DNA from: Piezodorus guildinii
Lineage: Eukaryota; Arthropoda; Insecta; Hemiptera; Pentatomidae
DNA: 64,000 nt
NCBI GenBank assembly: GCA_023052935.1
Contig: CM041294.1
Location: forward strand, 154,505,399-154,569,398
Direction of reading: 5' to 3'
A program made the translations under genes and the position numbers. The notes beneath the pieces were generated by a model. It had not been told where the DNA came from. It ran no database searches and was given only the letters and a program-made list of their open reading frames with translations. Below, piece by piece: positions 33,705 through 44,540 of the stretch. Position 1 is the stretch's first letter. Each line of letters starts with the position of its first letter.

Positions 33705-34012
33705 GATTTTACCCAACAGTTATTGGATAGTTTCCTATTATTTTCTAATATATTCTATTAAATGAATTTTGATTTTCATATGATTATTACCTTTTGCTGT
33801 ATTTTGGGTTTTAGAAAGGTAGTAGATTTAAAAAATAAATAAATAAACATAATTATAATATATATTGATGTAGTCTAGTCAAATAATAATATATAATTTT
33901 GATTATACTGAGAGGCAAATTTTTAATTTTTATTTTTAATCTCAAATTAATTATTTCTTTAATAAAAACTTCTTTTTACTATTTTATTTTATTATATTTT
34001 TTTCCTTTATAT
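31673..34012. other. AT-rich anonymous DNA
   Basis: Poly(A) at 33669-33701. Short frames are low complexity. No feature supported. Confidence 0.5.
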
Positions 34013-34115
34013 ACCGCCAGGTTTTTTCCTTTAAGTTATGGATATCCATTTTATAGAGGTTGTTTTCCACTTCACCATGTTTGATCCCGGCTAGTATAAC
34101 ATAATAAATAATTTA
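34013..34115 (-). mobile_element. SINE2, old fragment
   Basis: Decayed words in the right order: CCGCCAGGTTTTTTCC, ATTTTATAGAGG and GATCCCGGCTAG. These match the middle of SINE2 in reverse orientation. Confidence is low because of divergence. Confidence 0.45.
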
Positions 34116-34843
34116 CCCTATCATTGTATAATCTGGAGATCAGACCTTTGAGTGAATCTGCTCCCTTGTAAAATATAAAATCTCGAAAAGTCGTTAAAAT
34201 TTAGTTTTATGTTTATTGTCTGTTATATATACTATACACAGATATGTCTGTAGGTTATTATTCTGTTTGGAGTAGTTCTTGCTATTTTTCTCTCCAGAAA
34301 AAATTTCTATAAAATATTATTCTTCCCGAAATTTATATTTAAATCTATATACCATCCTGTTCCTGTACCGTTCAGATTAATTTTTCCTCCGGAAAAAAAA
34401 AAAAAAATTTCCGTAGACAGTATGCCATCTGTTGTTTGTAGAAAACGAATTGTTCTTATTCACGAACCAGACGCTTACTATTTTTAAAATTTTAGCGTTG
34501 TCAAAAAAGAAAAAAAAATCTAGTGGCGCTGAATGGCGGTGTTATATTAATACATTGGAAGGAAGTGGCGTCCCGAGATGAATTCGTCCTGAAATAAGCT
34601 TGGCCTACCTAGCAATATAGATCTCTTCTCTGCATTTCTCTACCTACGGTTTGACATTAAAATGCATTTTTTTAAAAGAAATAATTAATATTTATTTTCT
34701 ATTCACAATATTATGTCTTGAAGAGGAATTTTGATAATCGTTCTTAAATAAAAAAAAAAAATATAATAAATAAATAAAATAAATAAAATAAAATAAAAAT
34801 AAAAAAATATTTTCGTAATTTTTATTCACCCTTATATAGTTAA

Positions 34844-34894
<51 letters not shown>

Positions 34895-35150
34895 GCTGAA
34901 AAAGGACTGATTTTACTATTTCAAAGGATATGCTCGATTTCCATATTTTGGTTTATTTGGTTAATGGACGGTTTTAATTATTTTTTTTATTCTACGTTAA
35001 AGTTGCCGTTCTCGTTGAAAGGATTCTTAACAATTGACATTTCTTGTATCTAGGAAACGATTCAAAATGGAAGAGAACCACCATTTCTTACTAGATTTTC
35101 CTTTTAAAAGAATACGAATAATAAGATAAGAGTCCTAATACACATATAAG
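34116..35150. other. AT-rich anonymous DNA with a long A tract
   Basis: A run of 47 A residues at 34847-34893. No gene or repeat family recognised. Confidence 0.5.
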
Positions 35151-35166
35151 GACCTATCCTGTAAAA

Positions 35167-35482
35167 AAAAAACAAAAAAAAAAAAAAACACCTGTACCAC
35201 TACAACCCATGAAGGGTCTTGGGCTCAGTACATATAGAGATTCGTACTGTTTCTAGGCCAGCGGCAGTGCGATGAGGTGATTAGGCCTTAATCACGCTCA
35301 GACGCCAGGTTTTTCCCCAATTAATTTGGGTACCCACTTCATAGTGGCTGGGTCTGCCCCAGGAGGGTCTCCATACCCTAGGGTCGCCCCCCGACTGAAT
35401 TAACAGAATAAATAATATTTCTGCCACAGGCGGGATTCGAACCCAGGACCCGGAGCACAGCAGACTAGTGCTCTATCCATTA
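35167..35482 (-). mobile_element. SINE2 copy g, near full-length
   Basis: Reverse orientation with an A-rich end (T-rich tail on the SINE strand), CACCTGTACCACTACAACCC, CACGCTCAGACGCCAGG, box B read as GGGATTCGAACCC, and head GACTAGTGCTCTATCC. An exact 16-bp TSD, GACCTATCCTGTAAAA, lies at 35151-35166 and 35483-35498. Confidence 0.95.
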
Positions 35483-35518
35483 GACCTATCCTGTAAAATT
35501 AAAAAAAAATCTATCTTT

Positions 35519-35797
35519 CCGATGCTGTGGTGTAGTTGCTAGCATAACATCCGTCTATGTCCAAGGTCGCTGGCACTTGGAAGGTGACCCCAGGATTTTG
35601 TAGTGGGAGTAAAAAATCCTTAGTTCTGCCGTCCTTCCGAGGGGACGTAAAATGGTTGTCTCGTACCTGTGCGATGCCAGGCACTCGTGAAAGATCCCTT
35701 TCCTAATAAAACCTGGATATATAATATTTAAGACTCCTACTGTAGCATTGTCGGATTAGCAAAAGTAGCATTAAGTAACTTTAAATGAATAAAAAAC
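35519..35797 (+). mobile_element. SINE1 copy, most complete head
   Basis: The tRNA-like head begins GATGCTGTGGTGTAGTTGC (box A-like TGGTGTAGTTGC) with TAGCATAACATCC, and a mutated box B region AAGGTCGCTGGCACTTGG. The body with both hairpin blocks follows, then GACTCCTACTGTAGCATTG, and it ends near AAATGAATAAAAAAC. This copy best defines the 5' end of the family. Confidence 0.88.
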
Positions 35798-35935
35798 ATT
35801 AAATTTAATTTCAGATGAATCCTTTTCATCATTATTATATTAAATACAATTTAAAAACCAGGTGCTCGTGAACACGACTTCTGATGTGATCTTATCTCGG
35901 TTGTTTACATTAATTTTAGAAGTATTAATAAAGCC

Positions 35936-36236
35936 TTTTTTGCGGTGGCGCGACAGACCTTGTAGACCCTTGGCCGCGCATGGTATTTTACTAAAATACT
36001 TTTCGATATTTTATAGGGTAGCGTTATCACTAGGCGTAGGGAGTGACCTACGCTTAGTTTAGTGAGAGGCTACCAGTTGGCTGATGGGACTCACATACCT
36101 GGAGGAGAGCCTGTGGGTGAATCCCCATTTAGCTACATGCTTGAAAAAGCCCTCCCCCTTCTCCCGGGACTGAGATGCGAACTCACAATCTTTGGCGTGA
36201 GAGACGAGCGTGCTAGCCAGACAGCCACGGGCTCCC
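35936..36236 (-). mobile_element. SINE3 copy (tRNA-derived)
   Basis: On the minus strand it starts GGGAGCCCGTGGCTGTCTGG, has a box A-like region leading to TAGCACGCTCGTCTC, and a box B-like GAGTTCGCATCTC. The body includes the paired CCTACGC / GCGTAGG block, and it ends in an A-rich tail. A second copy lies at 44183-44454. The small frame that overlaps its tail end is not a gene. Confidence 0.8.
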
Positions 36237-37313
36237 TTTAAATAAATCGAGAGTTCAAAAATGTTTTTTAAAGAATTACATTCTAAATTACCATTATTTT
36301 AATAAAAAAGAATCAATAAAAAAATATTGAGCTCTTTTTTCCTTTAGTTATTCATCAAATTCGTTCACCTTGTATATATTTTGTACATGGAATTTATCGG
36401 AAACTCTATTATATTTTGATATCTTTTTGAATACGATGATGTTTCCAATTAGAGCCTTTTTTTTTATCAAATAATTATTTCTTTTGGTCTAAATTATAGC
36501 GGCAAGATCAATTCAGTGTATTTATATTGAGTACATATTAAAGTCAATGCAAACAAAAATGTTTTAGGAAAAACTAATGTAATGTTTGAATTGCGTTTTC
36601 CAAATTAATAAGCAGTCGATGGTATTTGTAAATTTTTGTTTTTTTGGTACTGCAATATTCTGTAAATTTGGATATAGTTACCGTTTCATTTAATGTAAGC
36701 TCTTTAATTCAATCTTAATACTGAAAGTTTAGATTTATTCTGGATGCTAACGGTTCAATTTAAAAACGTTGACTTTGAAGTCAAAGAATTTTAATTGTGA
36801 AATAAAATGACCCCTTGTTGTGATAATAAGAAAAACGCTGTTCAGTTGAGGAAGCCTTTAGATGCAAGGATTGTTTTTATCTTTTAAATAAAACAACTAT
36901 GATTCACCTAACAAGAATTCAAGAAGATAAAAATAGTTCACGACATATATTTATTTCTCGTCGCTCATTTTTCTTCAGTAAGAACCATTTTATTTTAGTC
37001 AACATGTTAAAACTTTACTCAATTCTGTTGATTTTTTAAAATCTCTTAAAGCATTTTTCTACTGACTGTTGTGAACCTATACCATTTCTTACTTTAGCTT
37101 TAGAAAAAATAAGTGCTTCTAGAAATCCAGAGAACTGGGAAAAGTTTTAGGGACCACTGGGGGTCCGCCGACGATGTCCAAAGGTTCGCGAAATATGATT
37201 GGAAAATTATATTAAATTATCTTAATGAAAAATATTGTCCAAGCCTTGGCTTGTTACAAGAATTATTAAAAAAATTCATAGACAAATTTAATTCCGGATA
37301 GTAACTGGTAGTA
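36237..37313. other. AT-rich anonymous DNA
   Basis: No feature supported up to the mariner M2 end. Confidence 0.45.
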
Positions 37314-38551
37314 TTGGGTTGTTTCACATGAAATTTCCGTTTTTATAGTTTCTGAAATATATTACGGATTTTGCAGGTCTCTGTTGTTTTCTTCCGAATG
37401 TTTACATATTTAAAGTAAAAAGTTACTAATCCTCTACCTTTGTATTATAAACATTAGGTTCCCAATCAATTACCCACTTTTTAGTATACATCCAAATATG
37501 AACATGGAAACACGCGATTTTCGAGTAATATTTTTGTACGAGTTTAAACTCGGCCATTCAGCAGCTCAGGCCGCTAGAAATATACAAGACGTTAGGGGAA
37601 GGGAGTGTTAATGAACGGACCATTCGCCGTTGGTTTGCTATGTTTTCAGCTGGGGATACCGACTTGAAAAACTTGCCCCGAGGAAGACCTCCTTCCGTAT
37701 TAGACAACGATGTCCTCAAACATACAGTAGAAGGAAACCCCTACCAAACAGTTAAAGGACTCTCAGCACAACTAAATGCAAGTGCATCTACCGTTTCCAG
37801 ACATTTGGAAAAAGTTTATTGGGAAGGTAAAAAAGGGTACCTTATGATCTCACTGAGCGGCAGAAATTGAAACGCCTTGAGACCTGCGTTTCTTTGCTTG
37901 CGAGGCAAAAAACCGAGCCTTTCCTTGAAAGAATAATTACCTGCGATGAAAAATGGATCGCATATGACAATCAGCGTCGGTCAGGGCAGTGGTTGAACTG
38001 AAAAAATTGATGGTTACAGTATGGTGGTCCATGGCTGGGATAATTCATTATTCCTTTTTTCCTAGAGGTGAAACCATTACCTCTACAACGTACTGCAATG
38101 AAATTGACCAAATACACACAAAATTATTAAAAAAACAACCTGGATTGGTTAATCGGAAGGGTCCTATACTCTTGCAAGACAACGCTAGACCCCATGTTTC
38201 AAAACATACCGTGCAAAAATTGAAAGAACTGGTCTACGAAGTTCTTCCGCACCCACCATATTCTCCCGACTTGTCTCCAACAGTATACCACCTGTTCAGG
38301 AATTTAGACAACTTCGTCGAAAGAAAACTTTTTGAAAATGATGATCAAGTGAGAAGTGCGTTTTCAGATTTTGTTTCACTTCAAACCTCAGAATTTTCAG
38401 CTCGGGGATAAAAAAGGTGGTATCTCGTTGGACAAAATGTGTGGAAAAAGAAGGTAAATACTTCGAATAAGATTATCTTGTTTTCATATCGTATTTTTAA
38501 TAAAAAAAATCCTTTACCTTGTAAACGGACATTTCATGTTACACAACACAA
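37314..38551 (+). mobile_element. Mariner M2, near full-length but inactive
   Basis: The left TIR starts TTGGGTTGTTTCACATGAAA at 37314 after TA. The right end reads, on the other strand, TTGTGTTGTGTAACATGAAA. At about 1.24 kb it is close to the usual mariner length. The transposase is spread over several frames: N-terminus METRDFRVIFLYEF (about 37505), GRPPSVLDNDVLKH, TCDEKW (first Asp, about 37950), LQDNARPH (second Asp, about 38180) and YSPDLSPTVYHLF (about 38270-38300). A frameshift after the N-terminal helix-turn-helix part and others downstream break it. Confidence 0.93.
37502..38460 (+). pseudogene. Mariner transposase (M2), frameshifted
   Basis: This is a DD34D mariner transposase relic. 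The first Asp (TCDEKW) and second Asp (LQDNARPH) are readable, but the third, expected in P-T-D-Y-H-L-F, is Val (GTA at 38283-38285). M1 keeps Asp at that place. With the frameshifts it cannot encode active transposase. By family knowledge the protein would bind the TIRs and move the element at TA sites. Confidence 0.9.
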
Positions 38552-38941
38552 TTAATAGACACCTACATTGTATTTATGAATTTCATATATTCAAAGAGAA
38601 CAATGTTTATCGACTTGAAATCGGTTGGTATAGCCTAAATCTAACATTTACTTATCATACATTATCTTCAATAATTTATTTTAGGCTCGGTGCATTATTT
38701 CAATAACATATGGTTACTGTTAGTTGGATGCGCCTTAAAATTAAGATGATTTGCATTCCTTACTAATGTATATCTTTTTTAGGAAATATCCAGGTATTGT
38801 TTTTTACAATATGAAGTTAGCATTGAAAACTGAAATTTTTTTTGTTTTTACTAAGTTGTGGTGAAAAATGTTTTAGCATGCTTTTGAATGAAATTTAATA
38901 TGAACCAAGTAATTTTTGAAAATAATAACGATCTGCAATGC

Positions 38942-38944
<3 letters not shown>

Positions 38945-39014
<70 letters not shown>
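38945..39014. repeat. (TA)n microsatellite
   Basis: About 70 bp of uninterrupted TA. Confidence 0.97.
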
Positions 39015-39017
<3 letters not shown>

Positions 39018-39059
39018 GTACTGATAAGATGAAAGAGTCCTTTTCCTTTTTTTTTCTGG

Positions 39060-39369
39060 GTACCACTGGTCTAGTTATTAGAGCACTAGATTACTATTCC
39101 TCGGGCCTTGGTTTAAAACCCGGTTGTGGTAAGTAATTATTTATTCTGCTATTTCTCTGATGGGGTGACCCTGTGGTAGGGATTCCTCCTGTGGCACCTG
39201 CAGCCGGTAAAAAGTGAGTACCCACTAAGTGGGGAATAACCTGGCGGCTGAGCGTGATCTCAGGCTTGGCGTCCTTACACGGTCGTTGGACTAGAAACAG
39301 TAGGAATCTCTATATGTACTAAGCCCGATGTTCTTCAGAAGTTGTATTGCTACAGTTTTTTTTTTTTAT
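39060..39369 (+). mobile_element. SINE2 copy h
   Basis: Head ACTGGTCTAGTTATTAGAGC, a degraded box B (TTGGTTTAAAACCCGG), body words AACCTGGCGGCTGAGCGTG and ATCTCTATATGTACTAAGCC, and a terminal T run. It is older than the other copies by eye. Confidence 0.88.
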
Positions 39370-39430
39370 TGTGGATGTATAGTCGACTGTTGAAACTATT
39401 ATAGGTGGAAATAATCGGGAGTCGGTCTTT

Positions 39431-39623
39431 TGTTGTTTATTTATTTAACGTTACTTTATGCTACTATGGCTAATCGGACGATGCTACAGTGGGAGTCCTA
39501 AATTTTGCTTATTCAGGTTTTATTAGGATAGGGATCTTTAACGAGTACCTGACATCGCACAGGCTCGGGACCACCTTTTAACGTCCCCTCCGAAGGACGG
39601 CGTAACTAAGGATTTTTTACTCC
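39431..39623 (-). mobile_element. SINE1 copy, 5'-truncated
   Basis: Reverse orientation, clean body from the TTTATTTATTTAACG tail through CGTCCCCTCCGAAGGACGGC to GGATTTTTTACTCC, where it stops. It is one of the least diverged copies here. Confidence 0.92.
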
Positions 39624-39655
39624 TTAGTCTTTTATTAAATATTTTAATTTTACCT

Positions 39656-39692
39656 ACCTTTCGGCTCAAGCTTGTGAGCCATCATCAGGGCA
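39656..39692 (-). ncRNA. Hammerhead-like motif
   Basis: On the minus strand: GCC, CTGATGA, an extra T, stem II GGCTC...GAGCC, GAAA, but then GGTA in place of CGTC, so the start of stem III is altered. The plus-strand half at about 39732-39748 (GAGCCGAAACGTCGGC) keeps the correct 3' part but lacks the CTGATGA half. Confidence 0.5.
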
Positions 39693-39830
39693 TTACTGGG
39701 CAAGCATAAAACTGCTATATCTTGAGCCGAAACGTCGGCAAAATTAAAATATTTAACAAAGACTGACTCCCGATCATTTCCACCTATATTACAGTTTTTT
39801 TTTCACAATTAATATTTATCACTTGCCCTT

Positions 39831-39970
39831 CTGAGGCAGCGTAATATGAAAGTCCCGAGCCTGTGCAATGTTAGATGATCGTTAAAGATCCCTATTCTTA
39901 ATAACCTGGATAAGAAAAATGTCGGATTAGCCACAGTGATTAAATGACGCTAAATAAATAAACAAACAAA
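39831..39970 (+). mobile_element. SINE1, decayed 3' part
   Basis: Words CCCTTCTGAGGCAGCG, AGTCCCGAGCCTGTGC and GTTAAAGATCCCTATTC, ending in AAATAAATAAACAAACAAA. It has several deletions. Confidence 0.8.
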
Positions 39971-40901
39971 TGAAATTTTTGTGATTCACAAATAAAATAA
40001 AAGAGCATTATTAATTATTAGGAGTAGTATATATATATATTTCATAAATGAAAGTTTAAAATATTATCGATCTAGGGAAAGAGGGGAAGCTCCATTTTTT
40101 TATTTTTCTACGTTTTTAAAATACGTTAAACCAAAAAATGTAATGAAAAAAATCTGTCCGTCTGTGACTAGTGTGGTGTGTTGATTTATATGTCTGCGTT
40201 CCGGAGTCTATTTATTGTACAATACTTTCGAAAAATAACTCAAATATTTTTTGGATGTGGTTAAAATTCTCCGAATTAACATTTTTATCCTACGATTCGT
40301 GGAACAAACATTTTTTTTAGGTTCCGACGTTATAAAATGGTTTATTGAAAGAGGCCTGGTTTTCTTCAGTTGTGATTTACTCGATCTAACTAACCGTTCC
40401 CTGTTCTGTGCTTTCCAAATATATTGGATCAACAGTTGGAGAGCGGCTTATGAGGTCTGTCTTCCTCATACCTTCAATTTTTTAAGAAAAGAAAATAAGA
40501 AAGAAACTTTTGCCTTTGATTAGAAACTTAATTGCTAGTAATGCAACATTGGGGGCATTGTTTTATTTGATATTGTCAGATTTATATAGATAATTCTGAG
40601 ATGTTATATTAAACATAGAAATTTAAAAAGAAAAAAGAATTTTATTGTTATTTACTGTTTTCTATAAAAATAACTATCGTATGGCTTTGCTCAGGAATAT
40701 TTCATTATTTGTCGGTTTTCTTATACATGTGAGAATGGCAAGAGTAACTATAATGCATAAAACTACGCTATCGGCAAATCAGTTACCCTTTCAAACTACG
40801 TTTAACAAATACAATTATTATTTAGTGCTAAATTTTAATTTTATTCTGTCGTATTTACTATTTTAGAAGTAATAACCAGAATTACTTAAGGTGTTTTTTT
40901 T

Positions 40902-41101
40902 TTGTTTTATTCATTTTACGTTATTTTATGCTACTATGGCTAATCAGACGATGCTATAATGGGAGTCCTAAGTTTTTCCTATTCAGATTTAATTAGGATA
41001 GGGATTTTTACATCTCCTCCGAAGGACGGCATAACTTAGGATGTTTTACTCCCATTAAAAAATCCCAGGGACATCTGCCAAGTTTGAAGCTGCCACCTTG
41101 G
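40902..41101 (-). mobile_element. SINE1 copy with a deletion
   Basis: Reverse orientation. The ATGCTACTATGGCTAATC, GGGAGTCCTAAG and CTCCTCCGAAGGACGG words are present; about 50 bp around the CACAGGCTCGGGACC block are missing. It reaches the decayed box B area (AGTTTGAAGCTGCC). Confidence 0.85.
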
Positions 41102-42552
41102 AACTTAAATGTGAATGAAAGTACCATTCGTAGGTTAAGCTTTTCAGGTAAAACTTCCTAAAACTAAGATTTCCTTCCTAAGACGAATTTTTCAAACCCA
41201 TCCTTATTAAACATCTAGACGGTAAGACGAAACTCCAAAAATTTTTCATCTTCACAACCATAGTCATTTTCGAGATAATGCGATGACCATGAAAATTGAG
41301 TGAAATGGCACTTTAGTGGCAAGGAAAAGTGCAAAATTTCAATTATAGGCATGAAAACATCTTGCGAAGAAACTATTCGATTTTTATTAATTATGAGATC
41401 CCGCCTTGATAGAATATCGGTAATAGATGGAGAGGTTACGGACAAATGGGTTTGAACGGGCTGGTAGTTCGGGATTAAAAGGGATGTATTTATTTCGGGC
41501 TAAGCCAACAACTAATGAGATATTAAGGTATTTATGAATGGTTCTATTAGTGATGAAGTAAGAGGATTTATGAAAGATGATAATAATTAGACAATAATAG
41601 GACACTAATTATTAATAACGTTTGGACCCGTGTTGCTGGTCTTCAGCAGAGCTTAAAAGCTGCTGAGCCAAGAAGCCGAAGTTCGACTTAAGTTGTTCTA
41701 AATATTTAGTCGATAAAATTTCAATGTATGAGATAGGGTGATACAGTTTAACGTTTTATTATTATATTAATTCCTTACAATAATTTTGTACTTGAATTAC
41801 TTAATTAAATGTTTTTTCCTCTCGAGATTTCAGGTCTCACCTGATCCTTATACAACTCTCCTATGCTTTGCCATGAAGCTAAAAGATTTGAATCGGCCGA
41901 TTTTAAAAACTACCCATCCAATTAAAATGATCTTATTTTTTCAGATGATTATTAGGCAAGCTTTTTAGAGTTTGTCATATAGGAACGGTAACCAGAAAAT
42001 GCACCCGACTTTCATTTAATTTTCAAGCTAACCTCATACACTTGTAATATTTTTGAACTACTACTATTATATGAATAATGAATATAAATAGTTGACAGTT
42101 AATGATTTAGGAGGAGAATAGTCCGGGTGGTTGTCAAATAAAGGAAAAAACGAAAAAGAAATTTATTGTTTTTCTAACGAATGTTGTAAGAGGGCAGATT
42201 TTCGAGACATAGTTTTTTATTAAGTACAAAATTATCCAATGAAAAATCTCTTGTATATTGTTGTTTATTATCGGAAGGCCTGGAGAGTTCCAGGGGACTT
42301 TTATGATAATAAAATAATTGATAATAATAAAATAAAATAATGGGTGGGCTTGGTTTTTGAATGAATGGTGGACTGTATAAATGAATGATATTTATTTGTT
42401 GCTATTGCTACATGTGGTAAGTCATCTTAGTCTATTTTACATATCTGTTTATTTCTTGTTTCTTCATCTTCCCCTTCGTCCTCTTCTTTCTCGGCCCATG
42501 GGTAGGCAGGCGGGTTCCTGTGATTTACTAATAATCCATCAATGTCCATTAC
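41102..42552. other. Anonymous DNA with a decayed foldback remnant
   Basis: Around 42110-42180, AATAGTCCGGGTGG, GTCAAATAAAGG and TTTATTGTTTTTCTAACG resemble the outer arm of the 20247 foldback. A very degenerate hammerhead-like block lies near 41617-41650 on the minus strand. No gene supported; minus-strand frames at 41215-41605 were not recognised. Confidence 0.4.
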
Positions 42553-42815
42553 CGTTTATTTATTCATTTAGCGTCACTTATATATTACTGTGGCTAAACA
42601 GACTATGCTACTGTGGTATTCCTAAATTTTTCCTATGAAATTAATTAGGATAGGGAGTACCCGATTTCGCAGAAGCCCAGGACCACCATTTTACGTTTCC
42701 ATCCCGGTATGGCATAACCAAAGATTCTTTAGTCCCTTAAAAAAGATGGCCCTAGATCTTCCGTGTTTGAACCTGCGACCTTGGGCAAAGAATGCTGTTA
42801 TGCTATCTACTATTG
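42553..42815 (-). mobile_element. SINE1 copy, old, reaching into the head
   Basis: Tail read as GTTTATTTATTCATTTAGCG, a diverged body, box B read as GTTTGAACCTGCGACC, and box A region TGTTATGCTATCTAC. Several small deletions. Confidence 0.8.
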
Positions 42816-43990
42816 TACTACTAGATTACACTATAATATAATATACTATTGTCATATTACTAATTACTGTGTTAATAATTACTATATATTAGCATTTTAT
42901 GCATTCCATTTTAATACTTGTTTTTTTTTAAGTCCTGATGGTGACCTAAAATTTTTTCCAAAAGCAAATAAAATAATATTACTTTTTTAAAGTAGTTTAA
43001 TAACCGCGTCCCCAACCAACTTCTTCTATCATTATATATATGACTATAGATGGCTAATAATATTACAACATTTTTGTAGAAGACAGAGCAGAATACCTGA
43101 TATAGCACCTGGCGTTCTATATATCTCAGACAATGCCTCGTTAATCGCTCCACCCTCCAGAATTCCCATAACGCGACGCCAGAGGACGCCCCCAGAAGCG
43201 ACGTAGAGTTTCGATTCTAAAAGCGGGTGCTGACACTTGGACTATAGTTTATCGTCCCATATAGAAGAGGGAGTGGACCTTTTTCCAGCTTCTTTATGGC
43301 CTTTCGGTGTCTCCGAGATGGCTCCGAGAATAGCCGGGCCGTGGGGACACGATCCCACAACCGGTTAATACCATCACTCACTCACCGGTCGTCATTAGTC
43401 ACCGCTCTCCGTGTCAGGATCGATCTTGTCATATTATTTCGGTCCGAATCGAATCCGTTGTGATATTGTCTCCGCTCCTACGCTCCGCTGATATATCATG
43501 TCGGAGTCGAGATGTTCCGAGGCCCGTTGAAAACAGAGATGAGAACCGACGTACGTTGAAATAGTGGAATTCTTTATTAAAATGATATTGTGATGTGGCT
43601 ATATCCGCAGAGGTTTTCTATTTTCGATATAATGCAAACTTTACTTCGACAATGAATAAGTAAATCATGGAATGTACAATGATAAACGTAAGAAACATGA
43701 AATACTTCTTTAGGCCGAATATCATTCCTGTCACAGTTAAAATTTCTTCTATTCCTCACTTTCTTAGAGATATATATTCTCATTGTTTGTAAAAAAAAAA
43801 AATTGCAATCTTAATAATTGGTGGCAAATATAATAAATATCATTTCTAATAATATATAATTCTAAATAACTCATTACTTTCGGAAGTAATGTGCAAAGAA
43901 AGGTACATTCAATTTTTGGATTCCAATTATTTTGAAGCCTAAAACCTCATATTTTGACGTAAGGTGGTTGTATTATTTGTGACAAATTTT
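42816..43990. other. Anonymous DNA with a GC-richer block
   Basis: About 43140-43560 is clearly richer in G+C than its neighbours and contains many CpG dinucleotides. No reading frame or family was recognised. It may be an unannotated mobile element or a single-copy segment. Confidence 0.4.
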
Positions 43991-44540
43991 TGTTGTTTAT
44001 TTTTCCATTTACCGTCACGTTATGCTACTGTAGCCTATCGAACGGTGCTGCACAGAGAGACCTGATTTTTACCTATCGCGGTTTAATTAGGATTGGGATC
44101 TTAAATGAGTACTTAATCGCAAAGGCTCAGTACTACCATTTTATTTTTCCTCCGAAGGTCGGCTGCACCAAGATTTTTTTTTCTCTGGCGCAACAGGCCG
44201 TGTCGGCCCTTGACCGCTTGGTGTAATCTCCTGGAAGAATATAGTCCCCACGTTTCCCATGAAATTTTATAGGGTAGGGTCATCACTCCCTACGCCTATT
44301 TTTGTAGGCTGACGGGTCGCTCATACCCGGGGAATAATCTGTGAGTGAATTCCTATATTATTATATGCTTATAAAAGTCAGGCCGGGACTAGGATTCGAA
44401 CTCACAACGTTTAGCGTGCGAGACTAGTGCGCTTACCACTCAGGGCTCTCCCTGAAGAATTTTTTTTACTTTCAGCAATTCTAAGTCTATCTGCCGGGTT
44501 TGAATCCGCTAGAAGGCTGTTCGTTATGGTTATCACTGTA
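43991..44540 (-). mobile_element. SINE1 copy split by SINE3
   Basis: The SINE1 body (GTCACGTTATGCTACTGTAG ... CTCCGAAGGTCGGC) stops at 44182 and resumes at 44455 with AAGAATTTTTTTTAC, CTGCCGGGTTTGAATCCGC (box B) and TTCGTTATGG. The insert is SINE3. The two pieces together make a near-complete SINE1. Confidence 0.8.
44183..44454 (-). mobile_element. SINE3 copy inserted in SINE1
   Basis: Minus-strand head GAGCCCTGAGTGGTAAGCGC (box A-like), CTAGTCTCGCACGC, box B GAGTTCGAATCC, then a body with the paired TAGGCG block and an A-rich tail. The TSD is A/T-rich: AAGATTTTTTTTT at 44170-44182 and AAGAATTTTTTTT from 44455. This defines SINE3 better than the 35936 copy. Confidence 0.85.

Larger units (their letters stand above)
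39394..39793. mobile_element. Hammerhead foldback interrupted by SINE1
   Basis: Inverted arms: TATAGGTGGAAATAATCGGG at 39398 and CCCGATCATTTCCACCTATA near 39770. The left arm is split by SINE1 (39431-39623). The inner sequence has GCCCTGATGATGGCTC on the minus strand and GAGCCGAAACGTCGGC on the plus strand. TSD-like words around the SINE (GGTCTTT / AGTCTTT) show the SINE arrived later. Confidence 0.75.

Noticed and set aside
35862..36062. 66-codon frame
   Set aside because: It overlaps the tail end of a SINE3 copy.
41617..41650. Hammerhead-like CTGAAGACC...GGGTCCAAACGTT on the minus strand
   Set aside because: GAAAC reads CAAAC and stem I is absent; too degenerate to call as a ribozyme.
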